This document shows, piece after piece, positions 52,869-61,581 of a stretch of 64,000 nucleotides of DNA; position 1 is the first letter of the stretch; every line of letters starts with the position of its first letter. The DNA is from Larkinella sp. C7. Lineage in GTDB: Bacteria; Bacteroidota; Bacteroidia; Cytophagales; Spirosomataceae. The stretch lies in contig NZ_VBSL01000001.1 of the NCBI RefSeq assembly GCF_006149005.1, positions 186,001 through 250,000 of the forward strand. Direction: 5' to 3'. The notes under the pieces were generated by a model. The model did not search any database. It saw nothing but the letters and a program-made list of their open reading frames with translations, and had not been told where the DNA came from. The position numbers and the translations under genes are program-made.

Positions 52869-53222
52869 TTAGCGCAGGAAATGGATCGCTATCATCGCAA
52901 TATGAATCAGCAGATTAACGGTGAAAAGCTGGATACAAAACCGTACGGATAACAGCCCCAGGTTAGAAACCAGTACGGCAAAGAAACTGACCACGGCGAC
53001 ACCGGCGAAAATGTCGCTGTAGCCGAAATCAAAATATTGAAAAATCAGCAACGAAGCGGGCGTTATGATGCAACTCTGGATGATCAGCAGGGCCACCATG
53101 ACCGTAAACCGGTAATCGCCGGTTTCCAGAATGTTTAGGGCACGGTTATACCGGGTACGCCAGTTTAAGTGAGTGGGCTGATCGGCAACGGAGTGGGTAG
53201 GAAAAGCGAGTTTCGTGTTCAT
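52869..53222 (-). CDS. Membrane protein, unknown function
   Basis: A 117-residue protein from ATG 53222 (MNTKLAFPTHSVAD). A 35-residue N-terminal cytoplasmic part (LNWRTRYNRALNILETGDYRF) is followed by three transmembrane helices (about 37-60, 66-86, 93-114). The upstream in-frame extension to 53327 is basic and unlike the rest. The family is not recognised. It is divergent from the helical protein gene at 53395. Confidence 0.65.
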   Translation of the reverse strand: MNTKLAFPTHSVADQPTHLNWRTRYNRALNILETGDYRFTVMVALLIIQSCIITPASLLIFQYFDFGYSDIFAGVAVVSFFAVLVSNLGLLSVRFCIQLFTVNLLIHIAMIAIHFLR

Positions 53223-53394
53223 CGTCGTAAGGAATAATTGATGACACAAAAGTCGCTGCGAAAAGACATTCCGGGGATGAGATCCGTTAGCTGATCCGAT
53301 GATCTCTGTTTTGCCGCGAATTAACAATCCTCACCTTAAAAACTGACGAATGTCATGGCAAAGGTCCGGGCGAACCGGCAGCTTTACGGAAAAT

Positions 53395-53820
53395 ATGAAT
53401 ACGATGGAACCGCTAAAGAATTCAATTGCCGATCTGGAAATGTATCAACTGGAAAATTGTCATTCCGAAAACAAGCGGTGGGCCCTTACCCTGACCAGTT
53501 ACGAACAGGAAATTGAGCAATTGATGACCCTCCTGGATGATGTCCTGGAGCAATTTAACCACCAGAATCTGCGCCAGCGTGCTTTCGATTACCAGCAGAA
53601 TCTGAAACGACTGAAAGCTTGGTTTACGCGTCTCCATACTGACCTGATCTGCGAGCGTTCTACCTGCGTTTCAGATACGCCACTTCCGTGCGGAGAATCT
53701 CAGTTCGGCCGCTACAAAGCCATTCCCAGCCAGTTTGCCGGTTTATCCGACGAGTTTTCCAAAATTAAAGCGGGTTGTTACCAGTTTCTATCGGTCGTGG
53801 TGCAATTGAATTTGATGTAA
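53395..53820 (+). CDS. Helical hypothetical protein
   Basis: A 141-residue protein from ATG 53395. The first 90 residues are strongly helical with leucine heptads (EQEIEQLMTLLDDVLEQFNHQNLRQRAFDYQQNLKRLKAW), then a Cys-containing linker (ICERSTCVSDTPLPC) and a C-terminal helix. It is predicted cytoplasmic, possibly a coiled-coil dimer. No family is recognised. It is convergent with the DUF4174-like gene. Confidence 0.65.
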   Translation: MNTMEPLKNSIADLEMYQLENCHSENKRWALTLTSYEQEIEQLMTLLDDVLEQFNHQNLRQRAFDYQQNLKRLKAWFTRLHTDLICERSTCVSDTPLPCGESQFGRYKAIPSQFAGLSDEFSKIKAGCYQFLSVVVQLNLM

Positions 53821-53847
53821 CGTCCTGCTCCAGGTAGCAACCTTTTC

Positions 53848-54288
53848 CTACTGTCTCCGGGTTTCCGCCTGCCGCATGGGCATGCTGTCGATGATGCGGA
53901 AAACCTCGCCGGGTTTGATCGGTTTTTTGAACGTGTGTTTCACCCCGCCGTCTTTGCCGATGAGCCAGCCTTTGAAAACGTCGGAGGGGGTTAACTGAAA
54001 CGCATTTTTTGTCAGAAACTGCCGGTCGGTTTCCGGCAGTTCGGCGGCAGTCAACATGATTACATCCAGGTCGCGTTCGTCAAGGCCGGCTTTTTCAGTT
54101 TGCAGGATTTTTTTTTGCTGCAGGAAAGCAGGCTGCGCCTGATCAGTCCCATATACCAGCAAAATGCGCCGGTCGTTCCGCTTCTCGTCCAATGCGGTTT
54201 TCAGGGATTTATTTTGAAAACCGTTGTTATCCATGGCTCCAGCCAGGGTCATACTGAGCAGTAGTCCCATCACCCATACCGTCTGCAT
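53848..54288 (-). CDS. DUF4174-like thioredoxin-fold exported protein
   Basis: A 146-residue protein with a signal peptide (about 1-19, ending LAGA). The mature part has the DUF4174 pattern: DRRILLVYGTDQAQPAFLQQKKIL, then RDLDVIMLTAAEL, and a closing VFKGWLIGKDGGVKHTFKKPIKPGEVFRIIDSMPMRQ, a thioredoxin-like fold without a redox Cys pair. The role is unknown; periplasmic binding or stress function has been suggested for relatives only by context. It is tandem with the GroES-like gene upstream. Confidence 0.8.
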   Translation of the reverse strand: MQTVWVMGLLLSMTLAGAMDNNGFQNKSLKTALDEKRNDRRILLVYGTDQAQPAFLQQKKILQTEKAGLDERDLDVIMLTAAELPETDRQFLTKNAFQLTPSDVFKGWLIGKDGGVKHTFKKPIKPGEVFRIIDSMPMRQAETRRQ

Positions 54289-54342
54289 ACCGTCAAGCGT
54301 TTTAAGAGCCTTGGTTCCGGCTCACTATCCCATAACCCTTTT

Positions 54343-54720
54343 TCAATCGAAGAGGTTTTCGGAACGTTCCAGCAACAGAATGGCCGACTGCGGAACGATG
54401 CAGTATTTTTCGCCTTCGTATTCCAGTTCGATGGCGTTGCGCTGGAGGTAGATGGCCAGATCGCCCTCCAGGGCCTGGAGTGGCATGTACTTTACTTTTT
54501 CTTCGGTTTCCTTCCAGGGTTCCTCTTCCGATGGCGAAGGAATCGGATACCCCGGTCCCACTTTGATGACATAGCCGCTCTGCACCTGTTCTTTTTCCGT
54601 TACGGTCGGTGGTAAATACAAACCGCTGTTGGTGCGTTCACTCGGGTTTTTGGGTTTCACCAGCACCCGGTCCCCCACAACGATCAATCGTCTCAATCGG
54701 TTATCTGCCGTTATTTCCAT
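54343..54720 (-). CDS. GroES-family co-chaperone-like protein
   Basis: A 125-residue protein with the chaperonin-10 fold: LIVVGDRVLVKPKNPSERTNSGLYLPPTVTEKEQVQSGYVIKVGPG covers the N-terminal strands, including the mobile-loop position TNSGLYLPP, and the C-terminus ends YCIVPQSAILLL. An insert of about 30 residues (PIPSPSEEEPWKETEEKVKYMP) makes it longer than normal GroES (about 95), and no groEL is nearby. It is probably a second, divergent GroES-like protein rather than the main one. Confidence 0.85.
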   Translation of the reverse strand: MEITADNRLRRLIVVGDRVLVKPKNPSERTNSGLYLPPTVTEKEQVQSGYVIKVGPGYPIPSPSEEEPWKETEEKVKYMPLQALEGDLAIYLQRNAIELEYEGEKYCIVPQSAILLLERSENLFD

Positions 54721-54836
54721 GGTTGTTAATCAGTAGTCGTTTTTGCGCCGGTTACCGTCGCCAGCCACCCCGATCAATAATCAGGCTACCCCGGATTTTG
54801 CGACAAAATGTCAGCCCATGACCGGTTTTACACCCA

Positions 54837-55046
54837 TCAGGGAACCGGATCATAGCCGCTGCCGCCCCACGGATGACAGCGCGCAATGCGCTTCAACCCC
54901 AGTTGCCCGCCTTTCAAAGCGCCATATTTCTGTACGGCTTCAATCATGTATTGGGAGCAGGTTGGCGTATACCGGCACGAATTGGGCAGGTAGGGCGAGA
55001 GAGCGCCCTGGTAAAATCGAACGAAACCAATCAACACGGTTTTCAT
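54837..55046 (-). CDS. yidD: Membrane protein insertion efficiency factor
   Basis: A 69-residue YidD protein that assists YidC-dependent membrane insertion. It has the amphipathic N-terminal helix ([20 protein letters not shown]) and the family hallmarks [16 protein letters not shown] and [13 protein letters not shown], with three conserved Cys. The ATG at 55046 gives the usual length; ATG 55067 would add seven residues and is also plausible, while the longer frame to 55169 is not. It is divergent from lgt, another envelope-biogenesis gene. Confidence 0.93.
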   Translation of the reverse strand: MKTVLIGFVRFYQGALSPYLPNSCRYTPTCSQYMIEAVQKYGALKGGQLGLKRIARCHPWGGSGYDPVP

Positions 55047-55078
55047 AATGGATAACAAGTCCTTCATTAAATCTTTTC

Positions 55079-55086
55079 TATCTTTG
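55079..55086 (+). promoter_or_regulatory. Candidate -7 element of lgt
   Basis: TATCTTTG matches the Bacteroidota -7 consensus TAnnTTTG exactly. It lies 96 bases before the lgt ATG, within the yidD-lgt divergent gap. No -33 TTG is found at a convincing distance. Confidence 0.5.
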
Positions 55087-55182
55087 CTTGCAATCCGCGC
55101 CGGCTCTTCGGCCAGTCGGGCTGCTGAATTCAAACCCTGAGCCGCCGATGCGGGTCTATTTTTTAACACGTCACGAAATCGA

Positions 55183-56016
55183 ATGCTCTCCTACATCATC
55201 TGGGACGTTAATCCCGAATTGTTTTCTATCGGCTCTTTCTCCGTTCGCTGGTATGGCCTCCTGTTCGCCCTCGGTTTTCTGTTGGGTCAGCAAATCATGC
55301 TCTACATCTTCAAACGCGAAGGCAAACCCATCAGCGACATCGATGCCCTGACCCTATACATGGTCATTGCCACCGTTCTCGGTGCCCGAATCGGCCATTT
55401 CCTTTTCTACGAACCTGAAGTTCTGTTCAAAAACCCGCTGGAGGTGATTCTTCCCCCCTACCGCGGACTGGCCAGCCACGGTGCCACCGTCGGGATTCTG
55501 ACCGGTTTGTGGCTCTACTCCCGCCGGAAATCCAGCCTGGCGACCCAACAGACGTTCCTCTGGGTGACCGACCGCATCGTCATTGCCGTAGCCCTGGGCG
55601 GTTGTTTCATCCGGCTCGGCAACCTGATGAACTCAGAGATTGTTGGCCGACCTACCGACGTTCCCTGGGGATTCGTTTTTGTTAACAACACGGAGTATCT
55701 ACAGATTCCCCGCCACCCCGCGCAATTATACGAAGCCATTTCGTGTCTGTTCATCTGCCTCTTTCTGTTCTGGTTCTGGAACCGCTACAAGCAGAATACG
55801 CCCCGGGGCAGTTTGCTCGGCATCTTCCTGATCGGCGTGTTTGGTCTGCGGTTTTTCTATGAATTCCTGAAAGAAGATCAGGTTGAGTTTGAAAAAACAC
55901 TGGCCCTCAATATGGGTCAAATCCTGAGCATTCCAGCCGTGCTGGCCGGTATTTATTTACTGGTGGTGAGTTTCCGGAAACAGGCGACACTCCAGAGTTC
56001 CGGGAAAAACCGGTAG
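55183..56016 (+). CDS. lgt: Phosphatidylglycerol--prolipoprotein diacylglyceryl transferase
   Basis: A 277-residue inner-membrane enzyme with about seven transmembrane helices. It transfers diacylglycerol from phosphatidylglycerol to the lipobox Cys of prolipoproteins, and this window encodes many such substrates. Conserved residues are visible: [12 protein letters not shown], the Lgt signature region [26 protein letters not shown] with catalytic Arg and Asn, and RHPAQLYEA near the C-terminal half. The length is normal. Confidence 0.96.
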   Translation: MLSYIIWDVNPELFSIGSFSVRWYGLLFALGFLLGQQIMLYIFKREGKPISDIDALTLYMVIATVLGARIGHFLFYEPEVLFKNPLEVILPPYRGLASHGATVGILTGLWLYSRRKSSLATQQTFLWVTDRIVIAVALGGCFIRLGNLMNSEIVGRPTDVPWGFVFVNNTEYLQIPRHPAQLYEAISCLFICLFLFWFWNRYKQNTPRGSLLGIFLIGVFGLRFFYEFLKEDQVEFEKTLALNMGQILSIPAVLAGIYLLVVSFRKQATLQSSGKNR

Positions 56017-56148
56017 CCGTCGGATATTTGTTACCGCTGACTCAATAATGAATACGTTGTAAACAGAATCCTTCTTTCTTTGCTTCAACTCCACCGGCAA
56101 AAAACCGGTTGGTGCATAAACTCTTGACTTAACCAATCCAAACTACGA

Positions 56149-56781
56149 ATGAAACTGATCCAATCAGTACCCGTTTTCTTGCTGGCGGCTACGCTGTTGA
56201 TGAGCTGTGGTGGCAATAAAGAAGAAGAAAAAGCCGAATCATCGGACGATGACGGCACCTCGATTTCGGCCAGCGAAAGCGTCGATGCGCTGAAGAAAAT
56301 GGCTGATCAGGCGGAAGAAATGCAGAAAAATGGCCCGGTTGAAACCGTCGATTTCCGCAAACTGAAAGAAATGCTCCCCGCCGATGCCGACGGTTTGGTC
56401 CGCAAAGAAGCCACCGGCGAGAAAAACGGCATGGCCGGTTTTAATATCTCCACCGCCAAAGGTGAATACCGCAACGACGACGACAGCCAATCCATCGAAG
56501 TGAACATTGTCGATGCGGGCGGAACCGGTGCCTTGATGGGCCTGGCTGCCTGGTCGATTATCGAAGTGGACAAGGAAACCGAAAACGGGTACGAGAAAAC
56601 CACCAAATTTGGCGATTACAAGGCGTACGAAAAATACGACAACGAAAGCAAAAATGGCGAAATCGCGGTATTGATCAACAACCGTTTCATCGTAACCACC
56701 AAAGGCAACGGCGTTGACATGAGCAAAATTAAGGCTACACTCGAAGACATTGACCTGAGCAAGCTGGCGGATTTGAAATAG
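56149..56781 (+). CDS. Hypothetical lipoprotein
   Basis: A 210-residue lipoprotein (LLAATLLMSCGGNKEEEK, Cys near 20) with an acidic linker (ESSDDDGTSISASES) typical of Bacteroidota surface-export signals. The mature domain is mixed alpha/beta: DALKKMADQAEEMQKNG, then FNISTAKGEYRNDDDSQSIEVNIVDAGGTGALMGLAAWSIIE and a closing NRFIVTTKGNGVDMSKIKATLEDIDLSKLADLK. I do not recognise a named family. Its TAG stop is the first base region of the palindrome that follows. Confidence 0.75.
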   Translation: MKLIQSVPVFLLAATLLMSCGGNKEEEKAESSDDDGTSISASESVDALKKMADQAEEMQKNGPVETVDFRKLKEMLPADADGLVRKEATGEKNGMAGFNISTAKGEYRNDDDSQSIEVNIVDAGGTGALMGLAAWSIIEVDKETENGYEKTTKFGDYKAYEKYDNESKNGEIAVLINNRFIVTTKGNGVDMSKIKATLEDIDLSKLADLK

Positions 56782-56877
56782 ATAAACAAGACAAGAGAGG
56801 TGAGACGAAAGAGTAAAGCCAACTGCGAATGGATGGGTCTTTACTCTCTCGTCTCACCTCTCTTGTCTCGTTTCATC
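56781..56877. repeat. Intergenic palindrome, GAGACAA family (P8)
   Basis: The segment 56786-56818 pairs with 56839-56871 over about 33 bases with two mismatches, spacer 56819-56838. The core word GACAAGAGAGGTGAGAC matches the palindrome at 42716-42776. It lies between the convergent lipoprotein and MFS genes and overlaps the last bases of each. Confidence 0.9.
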
Positions 56878-58228
56878 AATGTCCTCCGGCCCCAAGGGGA
56901 AAGGCCGCTTCTTCGGCCTGATTGGTTTCCTTCACCAGAAAACAGGCTCCGGCGGCCAGAATCAGGCAAACCCCGCAGAGCGCCAGTGCATTGCGCGGAT
57001 CGCTGTTCAAGACGGTTTCGTACAGAAAACCAATCGTCATGTTGTTGATAATCTGCGGAACGACGATAAAACCGTTGAACAGCCCCATGTAAACGCCCAT
57101 CCGCTCCCTGGGAACGGAGGTGGAAAGCATGACGTAGGGCATCGACATGATGGAGCCCCAGGCCAGGCCCACCAGCGTCATGCCGACGAGGAAGATGTAT
57201 TTGTCGTGCGAAAACAGCATAGACAGAAAACCCAGCCCGCCGATGATCAGGAAAACCGCGTGGGTGCTGCGACGGCCCAGCCGGTTGGCAATCGGGGGCA
57301 GCAAAAACGAAATCCCAAAACAGCCGACGTTGAAGAGGGCGAAACACAAGTTACTCCATTCCAGTCCTTTGGCAAATCCTTCGGGGTTGATTTTCGCATC
57401 CGGCGCATCGAAGGCATGGCGGGCAATGGCCAGCGACAGATACTGCCACATCAGCGGTAAACCGTACCAGGTAAAGAACTTTACCCACCAGAGCTGCTTC
57501 ATGGTGGCAGGCATGTGCCGAAAAGCGTCGAACACTTCGGCAAACGCGTGAAAAACGCCCCGCTTTTCTTTTTTCATCCGCTCAAACTCTTCCATGTTTT
57601 CGGGCGGATATTCGGTGGTCGTATACATGGTCCAGATCACCGCTCCCAGAATGGCGACTCCGCCGATGTAAAACGAGTATTTAACAAAGTCGGGAATCAG
57701 GTTGGCCCCGGTAGCCGCCACGGCGATGCCAAAAATCGGCAAAATGAACGGCATCAGATTGGCCAGCGTCTGCCCGAAACCGACAAAGAAACTCTGAACG
57801 GCAAACCCCAGATTCCGTTGCTGGTTGTTTAATTTATCACCGATAAACGCCCGAAACGGCTCCATCGTGATGTTCAGACCCGCATCGAGCAGCCACATCA
57901 GGCTGGCGGCCATCCAGAGTGCCGACGAATTGGGCATCATAATCAGGGCAAAACTGGTGATGAGTGCGCCAACGAGAAAATACGGTTTTCGTCGCCCCCA
58001 GCGTTTAGACCATGTCCGGTCACTCATCGCGCCGATAATGGGCTGCACCAGTAAACCGGTGACAGGGCCCGCCAGCCAGAGGATGGGAATGGCGGATTCT
58101 TCGGCGTTGAGATACCGGAAAATGGGACTCATGTTGGCCTGCTGTAAACCAAAGCCGTACTGAATACCCAGAAATCCAAAACTCATGTTCCAGATTTGCC
58201 AGAAACGTAGGTGGGGCTTTTCTTTCAT
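56876..58228 (-). CDS. MFS sugar transporter (SLC45/GPH-like)
   Basis: A 450-residue transporter with twelve predicted transmembrane helices. It belongs to the bacterial SLC45-like/sugar:cation symporter branch: the first loop FGLQQANMSPIFRYLNAEES, GPVTGLLVQPIIGAMSDRTWSKRWGRRKPYFLVG (the MFS loop 2-3 motif with D-R-x-x-x-x-x-G-R-R-x-P) and AFIGDKLNNQQR. Likely substrates are maltose-like or sucrose-like disaccharides with H+ or Na+ symport. There is no adjacent glycosidase. It is convergent with the lipoprotein gene. Confidence 0.88.
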   Translation of the reverse strand: MKEKPHLRFWQIWNMSFGFLGIQYGFGLQQANMSPIFRYLNAEESAIPILWLAGPVTGLLVQPIIGAMSDRTWSKRWGRRKPYFLVGALITSFALIMMPNSSALWMAASLMWLLDAGLNITMEPFRAFIGDKLNNQQRNLGFAVQSFFVGFGQTLANLMPFILPIFGIAVAATGANLIPDFVKYSFYIGGVAILGAVIWTMYTTTEYPPENMEEFERMKKEKRGVFHAFAEVFDAFRHMPATMKQLWWVKFFTWYGLPLMWQYLSLAIARHAFDAPDAKINPEGFAKGLEWSNLCFALFNVGCFGISFLLPPIANRLGRRSTHAVFLIIGGLGFLSMLFSHDKYIFLVGMTLVGLAWGSIMSMPYVMLSTSVPRERMGVYMGLFNGFIVVPQIINNMTIGFLYETVLNSDPRNALALCGVCLILAAGACFLVKETNQAEEAAFPLGAGGH

Positions 58229-58390
58229 AAGAAAAACGACGGGAAGAGATGTGTTTAGGTTAGCGGAGGAGCCGAAAAAGGACTCGATTCTGACAATAAT
58301 AAGGATTTTGTTGCAAGATTCGAAGATTGTTTTTACCTATTTTTTTATTGCGGTACTTTTGAAGATGCCCTCGTCAATGACGCCCGTTTG

Positions 58391-59797
58391 ATGCTACTAT
58401 CCTTACTTTTCTGGACGTTGTCTTTTGCAGACTCGACGGCCAAACCATCCGCCATGGCCGATACCGTGCAGCGTGATTACTGGGTGGTTCGGTCGGTCCA
58501 CATTCACGGAAACCACCGGACGCGGGAGAGCATCATCCTGCGCGAGCTGGAAGTGAAAGCCGGTGATACCATCCAGCGCCCGCAATTGACCGAAAAACTG
58601 GCCTGGGATCAGCGAAAAGTGACCAACACCAACCTGTTTATCACCGTCGATGTGACGGCGAAAGAAGTCAGTGTGAACGAGATCGACATTGAGGTCAATC
58701 TGAAGGAACGCTGGTACGTTTTTGTGATCCCGGTTTTCGACCTGGCCGACCGCAACTTCAACGAGTGGTGGTATGAACGGGGCCGCAGCTTCCGCCGAAC
58801 GATTTACGGAGCACGGCTGAACTATAAAAATGTGACCGGAAATGCCGACAAAATCAACGCGATTTTCGAGTTTGGTTTTACGCGCCGGACGCAGGTGGTC
58901 TACTCGCTCCCTTACATCGACAAGGCGCAGAAAACCGGCATCAGTTTTGGAGCATCCTACCAGACCAACAAGGAAGTAGCCTACCGCTCGGCGCTTGACA
59001 AACTGGTGTATTTCCGGAGCGAGGACCTGATGCGCGAGCGGTTTTTCACCAATGTCATTCTGACCCGCCGGAATCAGTTTTACAATTTCCACCGCCTGGA
59101 ACTCCGGCTGGTCCGCAATGCCATTGCCGATACCGTTGCCAAACTGAATCCTGATTATTTTCTGAACGGCCAGACCAAACAGCGGTATTTTCTGCTGAGT
59201 TACCTCTTCACGCACGACCGGCGCGATGCCGTGGCGTATCCGCTGCGGGGGCATTACCTCAACCTGACCGCCAATCAGTACGGGATTCTGCCGTCCGACA
59301 ATGTACGGTTATTTGAAATCATGGCGAGTTATACCCGCTACTGGCCACTGGGCGCAAAGTTTTACGCCAGCAACAGCCTGCGGGGCAAACTTTCGTGGCC
59401 CGAGCGTCAGCCGTATACCAACCTGCGCGGTTTGGGATACCTGTCGGATTTTGTTCGGGGCTACGAGTTGTATGTGATCGATGGACAGCGGTATGGGCTG
59501 GTTCGCAACACGCTGAAATACCAGTTGCTGAACGTTCGAAAACAGGTCCGATGGATGCCGATGAAGCAGTTCAATACCGTTCCGCTGGCGTTGTACCTCA
59601 GTCTGTTCGGCGATATGGGCTATGTCAACAGCACGCTGGCGCAGGAATACAACAGCCGACTGGCAAATTCGTGGCTTTACGGCGGGGGCGTGGCGCTGGA
59701 TGTTGCCACGTTTTACAACATCGTGGGGCGCATCAGTTACTCCGTCAACCGGCAGGGCCAGACCGGTATTTTCTTTAACTTCACCTACGATTTGTAA
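58391..59797 (+). CDS. Omp85-superfamily (BamA/TamA-like) outer-membrane protein
   Basis: A 468-residue protein from ATG 58391 (the in-frame TTG just before is less likely). After a signal peptide there is one POTRA-like domain (about 30-105, VVRSVHIHGNHRTRESIILRELEVKAGD) followed by a 16-strand barrel (about 110-468) ending FFNFTYDL. The region LSDFVRGYELYVIDGQRYGLV carries the (V/I)RG(F/Y) motif of loop 6 seen in BamA/TamA/TpsB proteins. The single POTRA and short length suggest a small Omp85 such as those secreting or inserting partners; its substrate is unknown. Confidence 0.85.
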   Translation: MLLSLLFWTLSFADSTAKPSAMADTVQRDYWVVRSVHIHGNHRTRESIILRELEVKAGDTIQRPQLTEKLAWDQRKVTNTNLFITVDVTAKEVSVNEIDIEVNLKERWYVFVIPVFDLADRNFNEWWYERGRSFRRTIYGARLNYKNVTGNADKINAIFEFGFTRRTQVVYSLPYIDKAQKTGISFGASYQTNKEVAYRSALDKLVYFRSEDLMRERFFTNVILTRRNQFYNFHRLELRLVRNAIADTVAKLNPDYFLNGQTKQRYFLLSYLFTHDRRDAVAYPLRGHYLNLTANQYGILPSDNVRLFEIMASYTRYWPLGAKFYASNSLRGKLSWPERQPYTNLRGLGYLSDFVRGYELYVIDGQRYGLVRNTLKYQLLNVRKQVRWMPMKQFNTVPLALYLSLFGDMGYVNSTLAQEYNSRLANSWLYGGGVALDVATFYNIVGRISYSVNRQGQTGIFFNFTYDL

Positions 59798-59822
59798 AAC
59801 CGCTTCCCGGCAAAACGCATCC

Positions 59823-59843
59823 CAAAACCGGCTAACGGTTTTG
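59823..59843. terminator. Hairpin between convergent genes
   Basis: CAAAACCG (59823-59830) pairs with CGGTTTTG (59836-59843) around a five-base loop, between the Omp85-like gene and the convergent lipocalin-like lipoprotein gene. The built-in T/A runs fit a weak bidirectional terminator. Confidence 0.6.
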
Positions 59844-59850
59844 CGTATCG

Positions 59851-60306
59851 CTATTCCAGTGTAACTCTCCGGTATTTTTCAACAATGATCCGGTCGATCC
59901 CCAGTTTCTCCAGTTTTTCAACGCCTTTTTGAATCAGCGTATCCCCGTGTAATTGCACCACGAATTCGAACTTGTGATTTTCCCACGCTTTGTCGATGAA
60001 ATACTCCAGGTTTTCGGTATAGACGCTGTCCACCAAGGTGTAGCTGCCCCCGCCTGCCGTAAACGGTGGAGCCGTCGAGTCGTTTTCCGCCGACAGGGCG
60101 TGGTTGAGGAAGGCAAAATGGGTGGAATTGATAATTTTAATCATTTTCTGTTTCGGATTAAACGTCGAAAACGTCGAATCCTTTTCGGTAGCCGTAGCCG
60201 AAATCAGTTCCCAGGTACCAATAATCGGTATTCCTGTTGGCTTGGTTTCACAGCCGGCAAAGGCAAAACTTAGGGCAATCAGCGCTAGCGTAAAGTTGAA
60301 TTTCAT
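59851..60306 (-). CDS. Lipocalin-like lipoprotein
   Basis: A 151-residue lipoprotein (SFAFAGCETK, Cys near 19). The mature domain fits a lipocalin-like barrel: the opening GIPIIGTWELISATATEKD (lipocalin GxW), TKIINSTHFAFLNH-type strands (IINSTHFAFLNHALS), GGGSYTLVDSVYTENLEYFIDKAWENHKFEFVVQLHGDTLIQ and a closing IIVEKYRRV. In Bacteroidota such domains probably bind small hydrophobic ligands. It lies at the end of a convergent pair. Confidence 0.8.
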   Translation of the reverse strand: MKFNFTLALIALSFAFAGCETKPTGIPIIGTWELISATATEKDSTFSTFNPKQKMIKIINSTHFAFLNHALSAENDSTAPPFTAGGGSYTLVDSVYTENLEYFIDKAWENHKFEFVVQLHGDTLIQKGVEKLEKLGIDRIIVEKYRRVTLE

Positions 60307-60428
60307 GTTTACTCGGGGACGGTTTTTCGTTATCTTGACAATTGGTAAAGATAGTAGTCTTTGTGCTTAGTTTCTCACCTTGCCGATTAGCGTAATTTTG
60401 ACTGGCTACTGACATGCAGCCCTAAACA

Positions 60429-60818
60429 ATGAAAACCAGAACCGTCCATTTCAACCCTTCGGATTTCGAACCCGTACGAACGGTGGCGCTCCGGTTTCCG
60501 GGAACCGAGGAAAGCGTTTCGCACGAAAATACGCCTTCCATCAAAGTGCGGGGCAAACTGATGTGCCGGTTGCACGAATCCGGCGAATTTATCCCCATCC
60601 GGCTCGATTTTGCCATCCGGGATGCCTACCTCGACAGCCATCCCGAGATTTTTCATTTGCCGGATCACTTCAAAGGCTACCCCTATGTCTGCATGTGGAT
60701 TCATCCGTACGACCGAAAATTACTGGCTGAAATCCTGGAGCTCAGTTGGCGGGGGCTGGCCACCAAAAAACAACTTGCGGAATGGGAAGCCCGAACGGAT
60801 TCATCCGAATCCCGTTGA
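60429..60818 (+). CDS. MmcQ/YjbR-like protein
   Basis: A 129-residue protein of the YjbR/CyaY-like fold: FEPVRTVALRFPGTEESVSHENTPSIKVRGKLMCRLHESGEFIPIRLDF, then FHLPDHFKGYPYVCMWIHPYDRKLLAEILELSWRGLATKKQLAEW. These are the conserved LPGxxE and WRxLA landmarks of the family, which is thought to bind DNA or nucleotides, though the function is unproven. It is followed 23 bp later by the nitrilase-family gene on the same strand. Confidence 0.87.
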   Translation: MKTRTVHFNPSDFEPVRTVALRFPGTEESVSHENTPSIKVRGKLMCRLHESGEFIPIRLDFAIRDAYLDSHPEIFHLPDHFKGYPYVCMWIHPYDRKLLAEILELSWRGLATKKQLAEWEARTDSSESR

Positions 60819-60841
60819 ACCGTCTTAAAACCAGACCTGCC

Positions 60842-61549
60842 ATGAAAATCGGAGTAGCCCAGACCCGCCCCGTCAAAGGTGACATTCCGCGCAACATTGC
60901 CAACCACCAACCCCTCATCGACCTCGCCGTTGCGGACGGCGCCGACCTCCTCATTTTTCCGGAACTATCCCTGACCGGCTACGAACCGGAACTGGCCGCC
61001 GACCTGGCTACGACCCCGGACGACAGCCGGTTCGACGTGTTTCAGACCCAAAGCGACGCCCACCGAATCACGATTGGCGTTGGCCTCCCAATCCGAAGCG
61101 AGGAGGGCATCTGGATCAGTCTGTTGATTTTCCAACCGCATCAGCCCCGGCATCTGTATTCGAAAAAGTACTTACACGCGGACGAAGAACCGTTTTTTGT
61201 AAGCGGCCAAAGTACCCTCCATTTTCTGGGCGAAAACGCCAGCGCAGCCCTCGCCATTTGCTACGAACTGTCGGTGCCGGAGCATTCGGAAAATGCCTTT
61301 CATAACGGTGCAGCAGTTTATATCGCCAGCGTAGCAAAATCGGCCCCAGGCATGGAAAAAGCCAGTGAAACGCTGTCTGCGATAGCAAGGACCTACGCTA
61401 TGACGGTGTTGGTTGCTAACTGCGTGGGGCCTTGTGATAATTTCGAAAGTGCTGGTCGGTCAGCCATCTGGAACACCAAAGGCGAGTTGGTCAGACAGCT
61501 TAATAACACCGATGAAGGAGTTCTGATCATCGATCTGGCGACCAGGTGA
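60842..61549 (+). CDS. Carbon-nitrogen hydrolase (nitrilase superfamily)
   Basis: A 235-residue cytoplasmic amidase/hydrolase from ATG 60842; the in-frame extension to 60746 overlaps the upstream gene and is rejected. The full catalytic triad is visible: Glu41 in LIFPELSLTGY, Lys in SKKYLHADEEPFF (about 108-109) and Cys140 in LAICYELSVPEH. Close relatives hydrolyse omega-amides or carbamoyl compounds; the substrate is unknown. It is probably co-transcribed with the YjbR-like gene and is convergent with the App1-like gene. Confidence 0.92.
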   Translation: MKIGVAQTRPVKGDIPRNIANHQPLIDLAVADGADLLIFPELSLTGYEPELAADLATTPDDSRFDVFQTQSDAHRITIGVGLPIRSEEGIWISLLIFQPHQPRHLYSKKYLHADEEPFFVSGQSTLHFLGENASAALAICYELSVPEHSENAFHNGAAVYIASVAKSAPGMEKASETLSAIARTYAMTVLVANCVGPCDNFESAGRSAIWNTKGELVRQLNNTDEGVLIIDLATR

Positions 61550-61581
61550 TGATGCCGAAAGTTGCCGCTATTGAGACCATT

